A stretch of DNA of 64,000 nt from assembly GCA_023421075.1 (NCBI GenBank), contig JAEZUM010000006.1, positions 18,592 through 82,591 on the forward strand. The letters run 5' to 3'. The notes beneath the pieces were generated by a model that saw only the letters and a program-made list of their open reading frames with translations, searched no databases and was not told the DNA's origin. Of this stretch, positions 41,516-51,077 are shown in pieces. The translations under genes were made by a program, and so were the position numbers. Origin of the DNA: Bacillota bacterium (GTDB taxonomy: Bacteria; Bacillota; Clostridia; Lachnospirales; Lachnospiraceae). Numbering within the stretch: position 1 is the stretch's first letter; each line of letters opens with the position of its first letter.

Positions 41516-43690
41516 ATGACAAGAAATATCGTCAGGGTACCCACCGTCCTGCAGATGGAAGCCGCAGAATGCGGGGCAGCATCATTGACCATGATCTTAA
41601 GGTATTACGGAAAGTACGTCCCTCTTGAACAGGTCAGAGTGGAGTGCGGTGTTTCCCGCGATGGCAGTAAAGCAAGTAATATCTTGAAAGCAGCCAGACA
41701 TTACGATCTGGTAGCCAAGGGATATCGAAAGGAGCCAATTGATTTAAAGGAAATGAAGCTGCCTTTGATCATCCATTGGAACTTCAGCCATTTTATAGTG
41801 CTTGAGGGTTTTGCAAAAGGCAAAATATATTTGAACGACCCTGCTTCCGGTCGTAAAAATGTAACAGAAGAGGAATTTAGTCAGTCCTTTACAGGGGTAA
41901 CCCTATCCTTAGAACCGTCCCCTCAGTTTCAGAAGGAGGGGAAGAAAAGTAGCGTAGCAGAAACTCTGCTTAATCGACTGTCCGGTTTGAAAGCAGCTAT
42001 GCTCTATGTGGTATTGCTAGGATTGGCAATGGTAATAACCGGATTAGTTCTTCCGGTGTTTTCAAGAACCTTTATCGATGATGTAATGTTGAAAGGAAAA
42101 ACCTCCTGGGTAATGCCATTACTCTTTGGCATGGGGGCAACAGCAGTCTTTCGAGGAATTCTAACCCTTTTACAAAAACATTTTTTGTTAAAAATGGAAA
42201 CCAAAATTGCAGTATCGAATTCCAGTCGATTTTTATGGCACATATTAAGATTACCACCGGTATTTTTCTCCCAGCGTGCAGTTGGAGATATCGCATCTCG
42301 TATGCAGAGTAATGACCGTGTAGCAAAATTTTTGTCCGGGAAGCTAACATCAGCAATCCTGAATCTTTTCATGATATTTTTCTATTTTATTTTGATGTTG
42401 CACTATAATATCACCTTGGCAGCCGTGGGAGCGGTCATTGCGCTCATTAATATTATCTATCTAAAACTTGTCTCGGTTCATAGAAAGGATAACAGCAGTC
42501 TGTTATTAAAGGATCGAGGATTGCTTATGGCTACCAGTATGAATGGACTACAACTTATTGAGACCTTAAAGGCATCCGGGTCAGAATCTGATTTTTTTGC
42601 GAAGTGGTCAGGTTATCAAGCAAAGGCACTGAATTCAGAACAGAATCTGGGGATAACCTCTCAATACCTTGGGGTGTTACCGGTGTTTCTGAGCGGTATT
42701 AACAATGCTATCGTACTGATTATGGGAGCATTCTTTATTCTTAGGGGGGATATGACAATCGGTATGCTGGTGGCCTTTCAAAGCCTGATGGAAAGCTTTA
42801 TGACTCCGGTGAAAGAGATTGTCGGCTTAGGTGCAGAGCTTCAGGAGGTGGAGGGGGAAATCGAGCGTCTGGATGATGTGATGAAAAATCCCATTGACTT
42901 TGACAATAAGGATATCTGTTATTCCAAGGAGAAAGCTTCTACGGTACGGAATAAGGAGGAAGATTATAAACTGGAAGGCTTTGTTGAATTAAGAGATGTT
43001 ACCTTTGGATATAGTAGTTTGGAAGCGCCTTTGATTGAGAATTTCAACCTAACACTCAGACCAGGAAACCGAGTAGCCTTAGTGGGTGGTTCCGGTAGCG
43101 GAAAATCGACCGTTGCAAGGCTTCTGGCAGGGATTTATCAACCCTGGAGGGGAGAAATTCTTTTTGACGGATGCCCCAGAAACGATTGGCTTCCGTCTGT
43201 AATAACGAACTCGCTCTCCATGGTTGATCAGGATATCAGAATATTTCGGGAGACAATTCGTGATAACATTACCTTGTGGGACGAGACAGTGATGGAGGAA
43301 GAGCTGATCCGTGCGGCAAAGGATGCTTGTATTCATGAGGAAATCACTGCACGTTTGGGTGGTTACGACTTAAGAATGGAGGAAAGCGGCAAGAATTTCA
43401 GCGGTGGGCAGAGACAGAGAATTGAGATTGCCAGAGCACTATTACAGAATCCATCGATACTAATTCTTGACGAAGCAACAAGTGCATTGGATCCGCTAAT
43501 GGAAAAAACAGTGGATGATAATATCAGACGGAGAGGGTGTACCTGCGTGATCATAGCTCATCGGCTTAGTACCATACGTGATTGTGATGAGATTATACTT
43601 CTTGATAAAGGAAAGATCATTGAGCGGGGGACTCATGATGAACTGTATGCGAAGAATGGAGTTTACGCCGGACTTATCAAAGCTGGTTAG
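41516..43690 (+). CDS. NHLP-type peptidase-containing ABC exporter (C39 peptidase/permease/ATPase)
   Basis: The 724-residue protein joins an N-terminal C39 cysteine peptidase (Cys19 in MEAAECGAAS, His in WNFSHFIVLE, Asp in LNDPASG), a six-helix transmembrane domain (about residues 160-440) and an ABC ATPase (Walker A GGSGSGKST, signature SGGQRQR, Walker B ILILDEATSAL). It cuts leaders after Gly-Gly and exports the core, which fits the ELDGVAGG site of the precursor. This layout is that of PCAT-type transporters, including Clostridium thermocellum PCAT1. The second transporter gene follows after 48 bases. Confidence 0.95.
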   Translation: MTRNIVRVPTVLQMEAAECGAASLTMILRYYGKYVPLEQVRVECGVSRDGSKASNILKAARHYDLVAKGYRKEPIDLKEMKLPLIIHWNFSHFIVLEGFAKGKIYLNDPASGRKNVTEEEFSQSFTGVTLSLEPSPQFQKEGKKSSVAETLLNRLSGLKAAMLYVVLLGLAMVITGLVLPVFSRTFIDDVMLKGKTSWVMPLLFGMGATAVFRGILTLLQKHFLLKMETKIAVSNSSRFLWHILRLPPVFFSQRAVGDIASRMQSNDRVAKFLSGKLTSAILNLFMIFFYFILMLHYNITLAAVGAVIALINIIYLKLVSVHRKDNSSLLLKDRGLLMATSMNGLQLIETLKASGSESDFFAKWSGYQAKALNSEQNLGITSQYLGVLPVFLSGINNAIVLIMGAFFILRGDMTIGMLVAFQSLMESFMTPVKEIVGLGAELQEVEGEIERLDDVMKNPIDFDNKDICYSKEKASTVRNKEEDYKLEGFVELRDVTFGYSSLEAPLIENFNLTLRPGNRVALVGGSGSGKSTVARLLAGIYQPWRGEILFDGCPRNDWLPSVITNSLSMVDQDIRIFRETIRDNITLWDETVMEEELIRAAKDACIHEEITARLGGYDLRMEESGKNFSGGQRQRIEIARALLQNPSILILDEATSALDPLMEKTVDDNIRRRGCTCVIIAHRLSTIRDCDEIILLDKGKIIERGTHDELYAKNGVYAGLIKAG

Positions 43691-43738
43691 TCAATAGTGC
43701 GCTTGTACCATGATTACATAGAAAAGAGCAGGTGAGAT

Positions 43739-46435
43739 ATGAGCATTTTAGACCAATTAAAAAAGGAAGGAACAATAATCGAAAATGGAGAAATTGTAAT
43801 ACAAGACTTTCAAAATTCGGAGTATGTTTGGCTCGTCCTTGAGGGTAGGGTTATGTTTTTTATGACTTCGTTGAGCTCAAAGAATGAGACCGGTGCAAGG
43901 CATTTTTGGTTTGAGGTCGGACCCGGAGAGATGATTTTTGGAATGAAGTGCGATTTTAAAGAGATAAATATGGGGATACAGGAAGTGTTCTCTTTGGATT
44001 GTAAGCTAATTCGTCTGGAGGTTCAGCAATTGGCAAAGCTGTCAGATATGGAATTCATTACAGAGCCGCTAAAGCATGCAGTACGGGTTTGGATAATGCG
44101 CATAGCAACAATGCTTCCAAGTACAGCTGACGATGAAACGGCTGCTGCAGTAGAGGAAAATATCTGTGCGGAGGTATATATACGGGAGATTGATAAAAGG
44201 AACGACTATCATAACCTTGTTCTCATTTCGCAGGCTGATCGAAGGCTTAAGAAGCGAGAGGAGGAAGAAAAGCAAAGGCATAGGCAGAAGGAAAATGATC
44301 GGAGATTGATGTCCAATGCCTTGACCCAGTTGGCATTTCTTAATACAAAAGAGAAAAAGGGCAATCTATATGAGCTTAGCAGTAATAATCTAGTTCATGT
44401 GTGTCAGTTAATGGCAAAAAGTTTGAAAATAGAAATTATAGTTCCATCCTTAAAGGAGGAGAATGAGCTTACGCTGAGTGCGATTGCCAGAGCATCTCAT
44501 ATTCGAACGAGAGAAGTATCTCTAACCGGTAGCTGGTATGAGCAGGACGGAGGCCCGATTCTAGGGTTTATGAAGGAGGATGGCAGACCGATTGCGTTGT
44601 TACCAAGAACACCGGGTAGTTATATACTATATGATCCGACTCAGAGTAGTCCTATTATGGTTGATAAAAAAGTGGCATCCGAGATTAAAGAGGAAGGGGT
44701 CGTTCTTTTTCGTTCCTTTGCGCAGAAAAAGATAGGTCTCAAGGATTTACTTACTTTTGGAATACAAAGCTGTTGGAAGCAGGATCTGTTCATGATTGCA
44801 GCCATGGGTGTCATCGGAGGATTACTTGGCACGGCGATTCCCTTGGCGACGGGATTGATCTTCGATTCAATCATTCCGGAAGGGGATGTAAGGGGTCTGC
44901 TGCAAATTGGCTTCATACTGTGTGCTAGTGCGATATCAGCCATGCTTTTTCAATTGACTCGAGCGCTGGCATCCCAGCGTATGGAGGGTAAGATGGACGG
45001 CGCTTTACAGGCTGCTGTATGGGATCGCTTGCTTAGTCTTCCGGTTCCGTTCTTCAAGCAGTATTCGGCCGGAGACTTAGCGATGCGTGCAATGGGAATA
45101 AACCAAATACGTACCATACTGTCCGGAACAACACTCAATTCAATATTGTCCGGTATCTTTTCTGTATTTACTTTTGTGGTACTATTTTATTATGATTCAA
45201 GGCTTGCAGCAACTGCTGCGCTGCTCGTCCTTTTATCCATTGTTGTCATGGCTTTTCTGGCATATCGTAAGGTCAAATACGAACATAAAGTACTTGCAGC
45301 CTCTAACCATATAACCGGGCTACTACTACAATTAATCGGCAGTGTAACCAAATTTAAAATTGCCGGTGCACAAAGCAGAGCCTTTTCCCGTTGGGCCGGT
45401 GAATTTAAGCTACAATGCGAACTGACACTACAAAGAGAGAGAGTAGCGAATGTACTTGCAGTATTTTATGCCTCCATCCCAGTACTATCCGGTATGGTTA
45501 TTTTCTATGTCCAGGCTACCGGTGAGGAACCTCTGGCAGCAAGCAAATTTATCGGTTTTTATTCAGCCTTTATTTCCTTTATGCTCTCTATGGTGAGCCT
45601 TGCCAACTCGATTATTGGAGCCAATATGGTGCTTCCTCTATATCGAAGAGCCAAGCCAATACTAGAGACACTTCCTGAGGATGATAGCAACAAGCTGTCA
45701 CCAGGTACGTTGACCGGTGTCATTGAGGCGAGTCATATCTCCTTTCGCTATCAAAAAGACGGACCACTTGTGTTACAGGACATTTCCTTCCGTATTGAAG
45801 AAGGGGATTATGTTGCTTTGATTGGAACCTCCGGTTGCGGTAAATCCACTTTGTTTCGGCTTCTACTAGGCTTTGAGACTCCCGAGACCGGAAATATATA
45901 CTATAACGGTCAGGATCTATCGAGAGTAGATGTCAGAGCGGTACGTAGACAGTTGGGAGTCGTATTACAAAATGGTCAACTTATGACGGGATCGATTTAT
46001 AACAATATTGTCGGCACGAATCCCAACCTATCTATGGACGATGCTTGGGAAGCTGCTGCTATGGCGGGAGTTGACGAGGATATCAGAGAAATGCCAATGG
46101 GGATGCATACTACAATCAGTGAGGGTGCCTCTACCATATCCGGTGGGCAGAAGCAGCGTATCATGATTGCCAGAGCCATTGTCAATAAACCCAGAATTAT
46201 ATATTTTGACGAGGCTACGAGTGCTCTGGATAATACTACGCAGGCTATTGTTAGTAAGAGTCTGGATGAACTGAAATCAACTCGCGTTATTATTGCGCAT
46301 CGGTTGAGTACGATCAGGAATTGTAATAAGATCCTTGTGATGGATCAGGGGAAAATAGCAGAACAGGGCACCTATCAAGAGCTGATGGAATTGGATGGTA
46401 TATTCGCCAGTCTAGCCAGAAGGCAGATGGCCTAA
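43739..46435 (+). CDS. NHLP-type ABC transporter permease/ATPase subunit
   Basis: The 898-residue protein lacks a C39 peptidase. Its first 300 residues include a cyclic-nucleotide-binding-like beta-roll (DFQNSEYVWLVLEGRVMFF, VGPGEMIFGMKCDF) and a helical, highly charged linker (SQADRRLKKREEEEKQRHRQKEND). The six-helix permease spans about 340-620 and the ATPase shows GTSGCGKST, SGGQKQR and IIYFDEATSAL. NHLP clusters usually carry this protein beside the peptidase-containing one. Its exact role is not settled; a dimer partner or second transporter is likely. GGTGAG precedes the ATG. Confidence 0.93.
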   Translation: MSILDQLKKEGTIIENGEIVIQDFQNSEYVWLVLEGRVMFFMTSLSSKNETGARHFWFEVGPGEMIFGMKCDFKEINMGIQEVFSLDCKLIRLEVQQLAKLSDMEFITEPLKHAVRVWIMRIATMLPSTADDETAAAVEENICAEVYIREIDKRNDYHNLVLISQADRRLKKREEEEKQRHRQKENDRRLMSNALTQLAFLNTKEKKGNLYELSSNNLVHVCQLMAKSLKIEIIVPSLKEENELTLSAIARASHIRTREVSLTGSWYEQDGGPILGFMKEDGRPIALLPRTPGSYILYDPTQSSPIMVDKKVASEIKEEGVVLFRSFAQKKIGLKDLLTFGIQSCWKQDLFMIAAMGVIGGLLGTAIPLATGLIFDSIIPEGDVRGLLQIGFILCASAISAMLFQLTRALASQRMEGKMDGALQAAVWDRLLSLPVPFFKQYSAGDLAMRAMGINQIRTILSGTTLNSILSGIFSVFTFVVLFYYDSRLAATAALLVLLSIVVMAFLAYRKVKYEHKVLAASNHITGLLLQLIGSVTKFKIAGAQSRAFSRWAGEFKLQCELTLQRERVANVLAVFYASIPVLSGMVIFYVQATGEEPLAASKFIGFYSAFISFMLSMVSLANSIIGANMVLPLYRRAKPILETLPEDDSNKLSPGTLTGVIEASHISFRYQKDGPLVLQDISFRIEEGDYVALIGTSGCGKSTLFRLLLGFETPETGNIYYNGQDLSRVDVRAVRRQLGVVLQNGQLMTGSIYNNIVGTNPNLSMDDAWEAAAMAGVDEDIREMPMGMHTTISEGASTISGGQKQRIMIARAIVNKPRIIYFDEATSALDNTTQAIVSKSLDELKSTRVIIAHRLSTIRNCNKILVMDQGKIAEQGTYQELMELDGIFASLARRQMA

Positions 46436-46459
46436 GATATCCTTTCATATGAATGAGAC

Positions 46460-46494
46460 ACAACCTGCTACAATAGTGTAGTGGGTTGTTTTTT
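46460..46494 (+). terminator. Terminator after the peptide-export genes
   Basis: Arms ACAACCTGCTACA and TGTAGTGGGTTGT pair with one mismatch around a 4-base loop and are followed by TTTTTT. It ends the export operon. Confidence 0.85.
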
Positions 46495-46588
46495 AATGCG
46501 CCGGCAGGCGCAATAAAGAACCCTATTGATAACATCAATAAATGATTATTCCATCGGATATGCATGTGTATATGGAAACAGAACAGTT

Positions 46589-46626
46589 ACCAGTTAGTTT
46601 TCAAAATCGACCAGTTACTGTATAAT
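46589..46626 (+). promoter_or_regulatory. Candidate LytTR direct-repeat operator and promoter
   Basis: ACCAGTTA occurs at 46589-46596 and 46610-46617, 21 bases apart in the same orientation. A third partial copy (CAGTTA) lies at 46584. TATAAT is at 46621-46626, with a poor -35 (TTTTCA at 46598-46603) between the repeats. LytTR proteins bind paired direct repeats about two helical turns apart, and the next gene encodes one. Confidence 0.65.
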
Positions 46627-46676
46627 AGTTTCAAATAGAACAAAGTTATACTATATTATTTGCAGGCGGTACTTAG

Positions 46677-47117
46677 ATGAAAATTAAGATTATTATTGAT
46701 AAGAAATACGCGGAACCGGAGATTCATATCTGTAATGAAGAAAAGAATAGTGAGACAGAAAGACTGGCTCAAATTATTTCACAGGCTGTTAATACTACCA
46801 TAACCGGATACACAGAAAACGGAATGGTGATGCTGACCTGTGAATCCATCATCAGAATATATACTGAGAATCAGAAGATATATGCAGCTACCACCAATGG
46901 GACCTATCGCTTACACCAACGCCTGTTTGAGCTGGAGGAAGTACTGGATGGGAGAAGATTCACGAGAATATCAAATTCAGAGATTGTTAATATTCGCAAA
47001 ATAAAACGCTTGGACACAAGTGTCACCGGAACGATATTGATGTATCTTCATGAGGATATAAAAACCTTTGTATCTCGTCGTTATGTATCTAAGATTAAGA
47101 AAGTATTGGGGATTTGA
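46677..47117 (+). CDS. LytTR family DNA-binding protein
   Basis: The 146-residue protein has a short N-terminal extension and a LytTR domain (about 45-146) with YTENGMVMLTCESIIRIYTENQKIYAATTNGTY, then FTRISNSEIVNIRKIKRLD and FVSRRYVSKIKKVLG. No receiver domain is present, so it resembles stand-alone LytTR regulators paired with DUF3021 membrane proteins. The DUF3021 gene starts about 10 bases after its stop. It most likely autoregulates the ABC operon through direct repeats upstream. Confidence 0.92.
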   Translation: MKIKIIIDKKYAEPEIHICNEEKNSETERLAQIISQAVNTTITGYTENGMVMLTCESIIRIYTENQKIYAATTNGTYRLHQRLFELEEVLDGRRFTRISNSEIVNIRKIKRLDTSVTGTILMYLHEDIKTFVSRRYVSKIKKVLGI

Positions 47118-47127
47118 GGTGATGGAA

Positions 47128-47598
47128 ATGCTTAAAAAAGCACTGATTAGAGGAATGAGTAGTTTTATGTATGCAACCGCCATTAATGTGGTATTGGCAT
47201 TGATTATTGTGGTAATTGTTAATGAGCCTGACTTTGTACCCCTGGTTCCGGACTATGCAGCGCATTTTGAATCGGAGATTATAGCACTATTGCTGCAGAT
47301 TGTATTAATCGGATTAAGCAGTGCGAGCTTTGGAGCCGGTTCTGTGCTTTTGGAGATTGAGAGATGGAGCCTGTTAAAACAAAGTATTGTCTATTTTATC
47401 ATAACAACAATAGTCTGGGTACCGGTAAGTGTATTCTGTTGGGGAATCGATAGGTATCCAACAGCGTTCATCAGCTTTGTCATTAGCTATGTTGCCTCCT
47501 ATATTATTACCTGGAGTATACAACTAACCCTGTGTAAAAAATCAGTTGCTAAGATTAATGAAAAGCTGATTCAATTGAATGAAGGTGGATTGGAATAA
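47128..47598 (+). CDS. DUF3021 family membrane protein
   Basis: This roughly 156-residue protein has four hydrophobic segments (AINVVLALIIVVIVN, LLLQIVLIGLSSASFG, IVYFIITTIVWVPVSVFCW, FISFVISYVASYIITWSI) and a charged C-terminus. DUF3021 proteins occur next to LytTR regulators and are thought to inhibit them at the membrane (the LytTR regulatory system model). The start at 47128 has GAGGTG with 6-base spacing; the ATG at 47122 is the alternative. Both adjoin the regulator stop. It is followed by the ABC pair. Confidence 0.85.
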   Translation: MLKKALIRGMSSFMYATAINVVLALIIVVIVNEPDFVPLVPDYAAHFESEIIALLLQIVLIGLSSASFGAGSVLLEIERWSLLKQSIVYFIITTIVWVPVSVFCWGIDRYPTAFISFVISYVASYIITWSIQLTLCKKSVAKINEKLIQLNEGGLE

Positions 47599-47621
47599 CC
47601 GATCCGGTAAGGAGATGTAAG

Positions 47622-48347
47622 ATGTCAAATGCAATTGTAATTCAGAATCTGAGAAAAGAGTACGGCAGTAAAGTGGCTGTAAATAATATTTCTCTGACGA
47701 TTGAAACAGGAAAAATATTCTCTCTTTTAGGCGTAAATGGTGCCGGTAAGACAACGACTATTCGTATTCTGACTGGGTTATCCAGACCCACAGAAGGAGA
47801 GGCACTGGTATTCGACAAAAGCATAAAGAATGACTTAAGCGAGATTAAAAAGATAAGTAATTTGTCTCCGCAGGAAACTGCAATTGCACCGAATCTCACC
47901 GTGAAGGAAAATCTTGAGTTTATTGCAGAAATCTATGGCTTACCCAGGAGTAAGGCTAGATTAAAAGTCGGCGAGATTATTGAACAGTTTTCTCTGCAGG
48001 AGGTACAGAACAGCAAAGCCAAGACGCTCTCCGGTGGCTGGCAGAGAAGATTAAGTATTGCGATGGCCTTAGTTACCGAGCCCAAGCTGCTCTTTCTGGA
48101 TGAACCGACCTTAGGGCTTGATGTTTTAGCCAGAAGAGAGCTATGGAGAATTATCGAGCAATTGAGGGGTAAGATTACCATCGTATTGACGACTCATTAT
48201 ATGGAAGAGGCAGAAAGCTTGTCGGATGCAATCGCCATCATGGTAAATGGCTCAATTAAAGCACAGGGATCGGTTGAGGAATTAAAGAGTATGACCGGAA
48301 AGAATAATTTGGAAGAAGCATTTATCGTGATTGCGGAGGGGAAGTAA
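47622..48347 (+). CDS. ABC transporter ATP-binding protein
   Basis: The 241-residue ATPase has Walker A GVNGAGKTTT, signature LSGGWQRRL, Walker B LLFLDEPTLGLD and switch His in LTTHYMEEAE. It is of the DrrA/CcmA-like export type and pairs with the permease gene that starts 2 bases downstream. AAGGAGATG precedes the ATG. The signature reads SGGWQRR, with Trp where Gln-like residues are usual, which is not rare in this family. The substrate is unknown; export of a drug, lipid or peptide is plausible. Confidence 0.93.
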   Translation: MSNAIVIQNLRKEYGSKVAVNNISLTIETGKIFSLLGVNGAGKTTTIRILTGLSRPTEGEALVFDKSIKNDLSEIKKISNLSPQETAIAPNLTVKENLEFIAEIYGLPRSKARLKVGEIIEQFSLQEVQNSKAKTLSGGWQRRLSIAMALVTEPKLLFLDEPTLGLDVLARRELWRIIEQLRGKITIVLTTHYMEEAESLSDAIAIMVNGSIKAQGSVEELKSMTGKNNLEEAFIVIAEGK

Positions 48348-48349
48348 CA

Positions 48350-49111
48350 ATGAGAAGTATCGTATATTGTAGAAGAACAATCAAGGAATTATTAAGAGAC
48401 CCTCTGGGATATATATTCTGTCTTGGCTTTCCGCTCGTAATGCTGGTCATTATGACAATTGTTGATCGGAGTATTCCCGAAGAAGCAGGAATGAAATTGT
48501 TCCATATACAGTACCTGGCACCCGGAATTGCTTTGTTTGGATTGACCTTCATTATGCTGTTTACCTGTCTTCAGGTATCGAAGGACCGTGCGAGTGCTTT
48601 CCTTACAAGACTATATGCATCTCCGATGAATGCAGTGGACTTTATCGGTGGTTATACATTTCCCCTGATGATTATATCTGTGCTTCAGATTGTGGTTGCT
48701 TTTGTGGCATCGATTATCATAGGTATTATAACAGGGTATGAATTTCAGCTTGGAAATGTCTTGCTTTGCATTTTGGTATTATTGCCCTCTACACTGATGT
48801 TCATCGCCATCGGTTTGTTCTTTGGAACCTTGCTGAATGACAAGGCAGCACCCGGCATATGCTCCATCATAATCTCTGCAGCCAGTCTTCTTGGTGGTGT
48901 GTGGATGGATGTGGATGCGGTCGGAGGCACATTTATGAAGGTCTGTCATGCCTTACCCTTTTACCATGGAGTAAACGCTGCACGTATGGCATTACAGGGG
49001 AACTATGATAAGCTTTCGAAGCCACTCATTATAATTTTGGTTTATGCGTTGTTAATCTACATTTTTTCTGCATTATTATTTCAGCGGAAAATGCAGAATG
49101 ACTTAAAATAA
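48350..49111 (+). CDS. ABC-2 type transporter permease
   Basis: The 253-residue permease has six hydrophobic segments and an ABC-2 fold, including LQYLAPGIALFGLTFIMLFTCLQVS-like central helices and SLLGGVWMDVDAVGG before the last segments. Its start lies 2 bases after the ATPase stop, so both subunits are coupled. It belongs to the DrrB/NodJ-type exporters. With the LytTR and DUF3021 genes it forms a four-gene operon that ends at the long hairpin near 49163. Confidence 0.9.
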   Translation: MRSIVYCRRTIKELLRDPLGYIFCLGFPLVMLVIMTIVDRSIPEEAGMKLFHIQYLAPGIALFGLTFIMLFTCLQVSKDRASAFLTRLYASPMNAVDFIGGYTFPLMIISVLQIVVAFVASIIIGIITGYEFQLGNVLLCILVLLPSTLMFIAIGLFFGTLLNDKAAPGICSIIISAASLLGGVWMDVDAVGGTFMKVCHALPFYHGVNAARMALQGNYDKLSKPLIIILVYALLIYIFSALLFQRKMQNDLK

Positions 49112-49162
49112 AAACATATTTGTCGGATGAACTAATATTTTTTGTAGCGGTTTTGTAATGTG

Positions 49163-49206
49163 AAAAGAAACGACCACATAGTCTATGTCCTGTGGTCGTT
49201 TCTTTT
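49163..49206. terminator. Terminator after the ABC-2 operon
   Basis: A perfect 16-base-pair stem with arms at 49163-49178 (AAAAGAAACGACCACA) and 49191-49206 and a 12-base loop ends in TTTCTTTT. Confidence 0.92.
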
Positions 49207-49285
49207 CGTTGTGGAACTATTTACATACTAATATCGTCTATCATATGGGAGAATGAATGAACAGTAACTGTATTAGGAGGTAATT

Positions 49286-50722
49286 ATGATATCAAATAAG
49301 GATGTTAGAGGTTTTGGAAAACCACAACAATATAAATTAAAGAAGAGAGTGGGCCTGGTATGTTTATTATTAGCGGTATCAATGGCAGCAGTTTCATGTG
49401 GCAGTAAAGTCCAGGATAGTAACAGTAAAAATGATAAAACTGGGGATACGGTCGGGCAGCCAACACCTTTGCTTATGGCAGAACCGACTCTGACTGATGA
49501 ACCGGTGGTCACACTGGAGCCAATACCTACAGTGGAGCCGACATCTGGTATAGTACCCACCCCAACCAAAGAACCTGTACCTGAAGGAGATGAGACGAAG
49601 AACAAGGGTTTTATACCCACAGAGGAGGTTGTATACAGTACAACAGCTTTTACGCAGGGCAATTATCTCTTCTATAAGACAGGCATGTTGACGAAAACGG
49701 TAATAGCTGCAAAAGATTTAAGCACCTCCAAGGTGACAGAGCTTGTTACAATTGAGGATTTCAATCCAGGTAACAGCGAATTCTTTCTCAAAGGAAGTAA
49801 CATTTACTTTCATGCGGATGGTGATATTTACCGTATCGGGGTGGATGGTAAGAATAAAACCAGATTATACAAAGGGACAGCAACCATATTGGGAATCTAT
49901 AAGGAGGATATCCTTGCGCTTGACAAAAAGACCCGAGAGCTGATCCGAATTAATAAGGATGGTGAGAAGAAGTCGCTGACGATACTGAATTCCATTGATA
50001 CACTGGAAGCGGTCATGGTTAAGGATGGGTTATATTACATCAGCAAAAGTTCGAATAATAATTTAGATGGGAATGATCCTAATGACCGATTATATTATAT
50101 CGATTTCAATGGGAAGAATAATTCCGTGAAATATACAGCTCTTGATGTTTATGATTTGAAGTCTTATAAAAATGAATTGTTCTTTCTCTCAATCTCCGAG
50201 GAGCCTGAGGTAATGAAGGTAAATAAGGTAGAAAATCATGAAGTTACAACGATCCACAGCTCCGGTAAGAAAGAATTACAGGAGCAGGGATGCAATTGGT
50301 TTGAGACGAATACTTTTACTCTGCTAGCAGTGGATGCAGCCCAAATATATTACGGAATTGACTTTAGTAACGGAGAAGCTATGAATATATACTCAGTCGG
50401 AACAGACGGAGGGAAGCAGGAGATGTTTATGAATGCTTATGATATCGAGGGTATCAATCGAGCAGCTTATTTTATGAGAGGAGAAATCGATGACGGATAT
50501 CTTGAGATTGTATTTGATTGTGACGAAGCTCCCGTTGAGATACTCCTAATTGATCTTCAAGACAAATCAAGCATAAAGTTCGATGGAGACTATTTTAGGT
50601 CCAATCTTATTGATGTGGAAGAACAGTATGTATATTTTTGTAAATCCTCCACATCAGATCGTTACGGTGAAATGCCTGACTTGTATGAGTATGGTAGAAG
50701 TAAGATTTCTGAGCTAAGATGA
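49286..50722 (+). CDS. Lipoprotein with DUF5050-like beta-propeller repeats
   Basis: The 478-residue product has a basic N-terminus, a hydrophobic core (VGLVCLLLAVSMAAV) and lipobox AVSC with the lipidated Cys near residue 39. A Pro/Thr-rich linker of about 50 residues (PTVEPTSGIVPTPTKEP) follows, then repeated units such as IYFHADGDIYRIGVDGKNKTRLYKG and YYISKSSNNN...RLYYIDFNGKNN that resemble DUF5050 (prolow-density-lipoprotein-receptor-like propeller) repeats. It is exposed on the outer face of the membrane. AGGAGG precedes the ATG. Role unknown. Confidence 0.82.
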   Translation: MISNKDVRGFGKPQQYKLKKRVGLVCLLLAVSMAAVSCGSKVQDSNSKNDKTGDTVGQPTPLLMAEPTLTDEPVVTLEPIPTVEPTSGIVPTPTKEPVPEGDETKNKGFIPTEEVVYSTTAFTQGNYLFYKTGMLTKTVIAAKDLSTSKVTELVTIEDFNPGNSEFFLKGSNIYFHADGDIYRIGVDGKNKTRLYKGTATILGIYKEDILALDKKTRELIRINKDGEKKSLTILNSIDTLEAVMVKDGLYYISKSSNNNLDGNDPNDRLYYIDFNGKNNSVKYTALDVYDLKSYKNELFFLSISEEPEVMKVNKVENHEVTTIHSSGKKELQEQGCNWFETNTFTLLAVDAAQIYYGIDFSNGEAMNIYSVGTDGGKQEMFMNAYDIEGINRAAYFMRGEIDDGYLEIVFDCDEAPVEILLIDLQDKSSIKFDGDYFRSNLIDVEEQYVYFCKSSTSDRYGEMPDLYEYGRSKISELR

Positions 50723-50933
50723 TTCTTCAAAGACTTATATTCCAATATTCACGAGATATACCTGATTACCGAGAATGTGAGATTGTGACTCAAAGAATGT
50801 GAGGTCATTAATTGTGAATTGGTTCGTGCTTTAAATGAATTTAGGATAAAGTATGTTATCATGCGGTATGAAACAGAAGTTATCTCAGAAAAACAATTAT
50901 GACTACTGCTCAGAAAAATAATCGTGAATATTA

Positions 50934-50962
50934 TTGACATATTATATGTATATGTATACAAT
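50934..50962 (+). promoter_or_regulatory. Promoter in the 50723-51077 intergenic region
   Basis: TTGACA at 50934-50939 and TACAAT at 50957-50962 are 17 bases apart, a near-consensus promoter about 110 bases before the GNAT gene. I see no other gene or hairpin terminator of note in this 355-base gap. Confidence 0.7.
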
Positions 50963-51077
50963 ATACTGAATGGTATACAGAGAAAATCTCACGGGATATA
51001 GTGTCTATATCATAGAATTAATAGAAAGGATGCTCGTTGCCTGGCAGGTATATGTTAGGGTTCGTGCGTGAATAATT

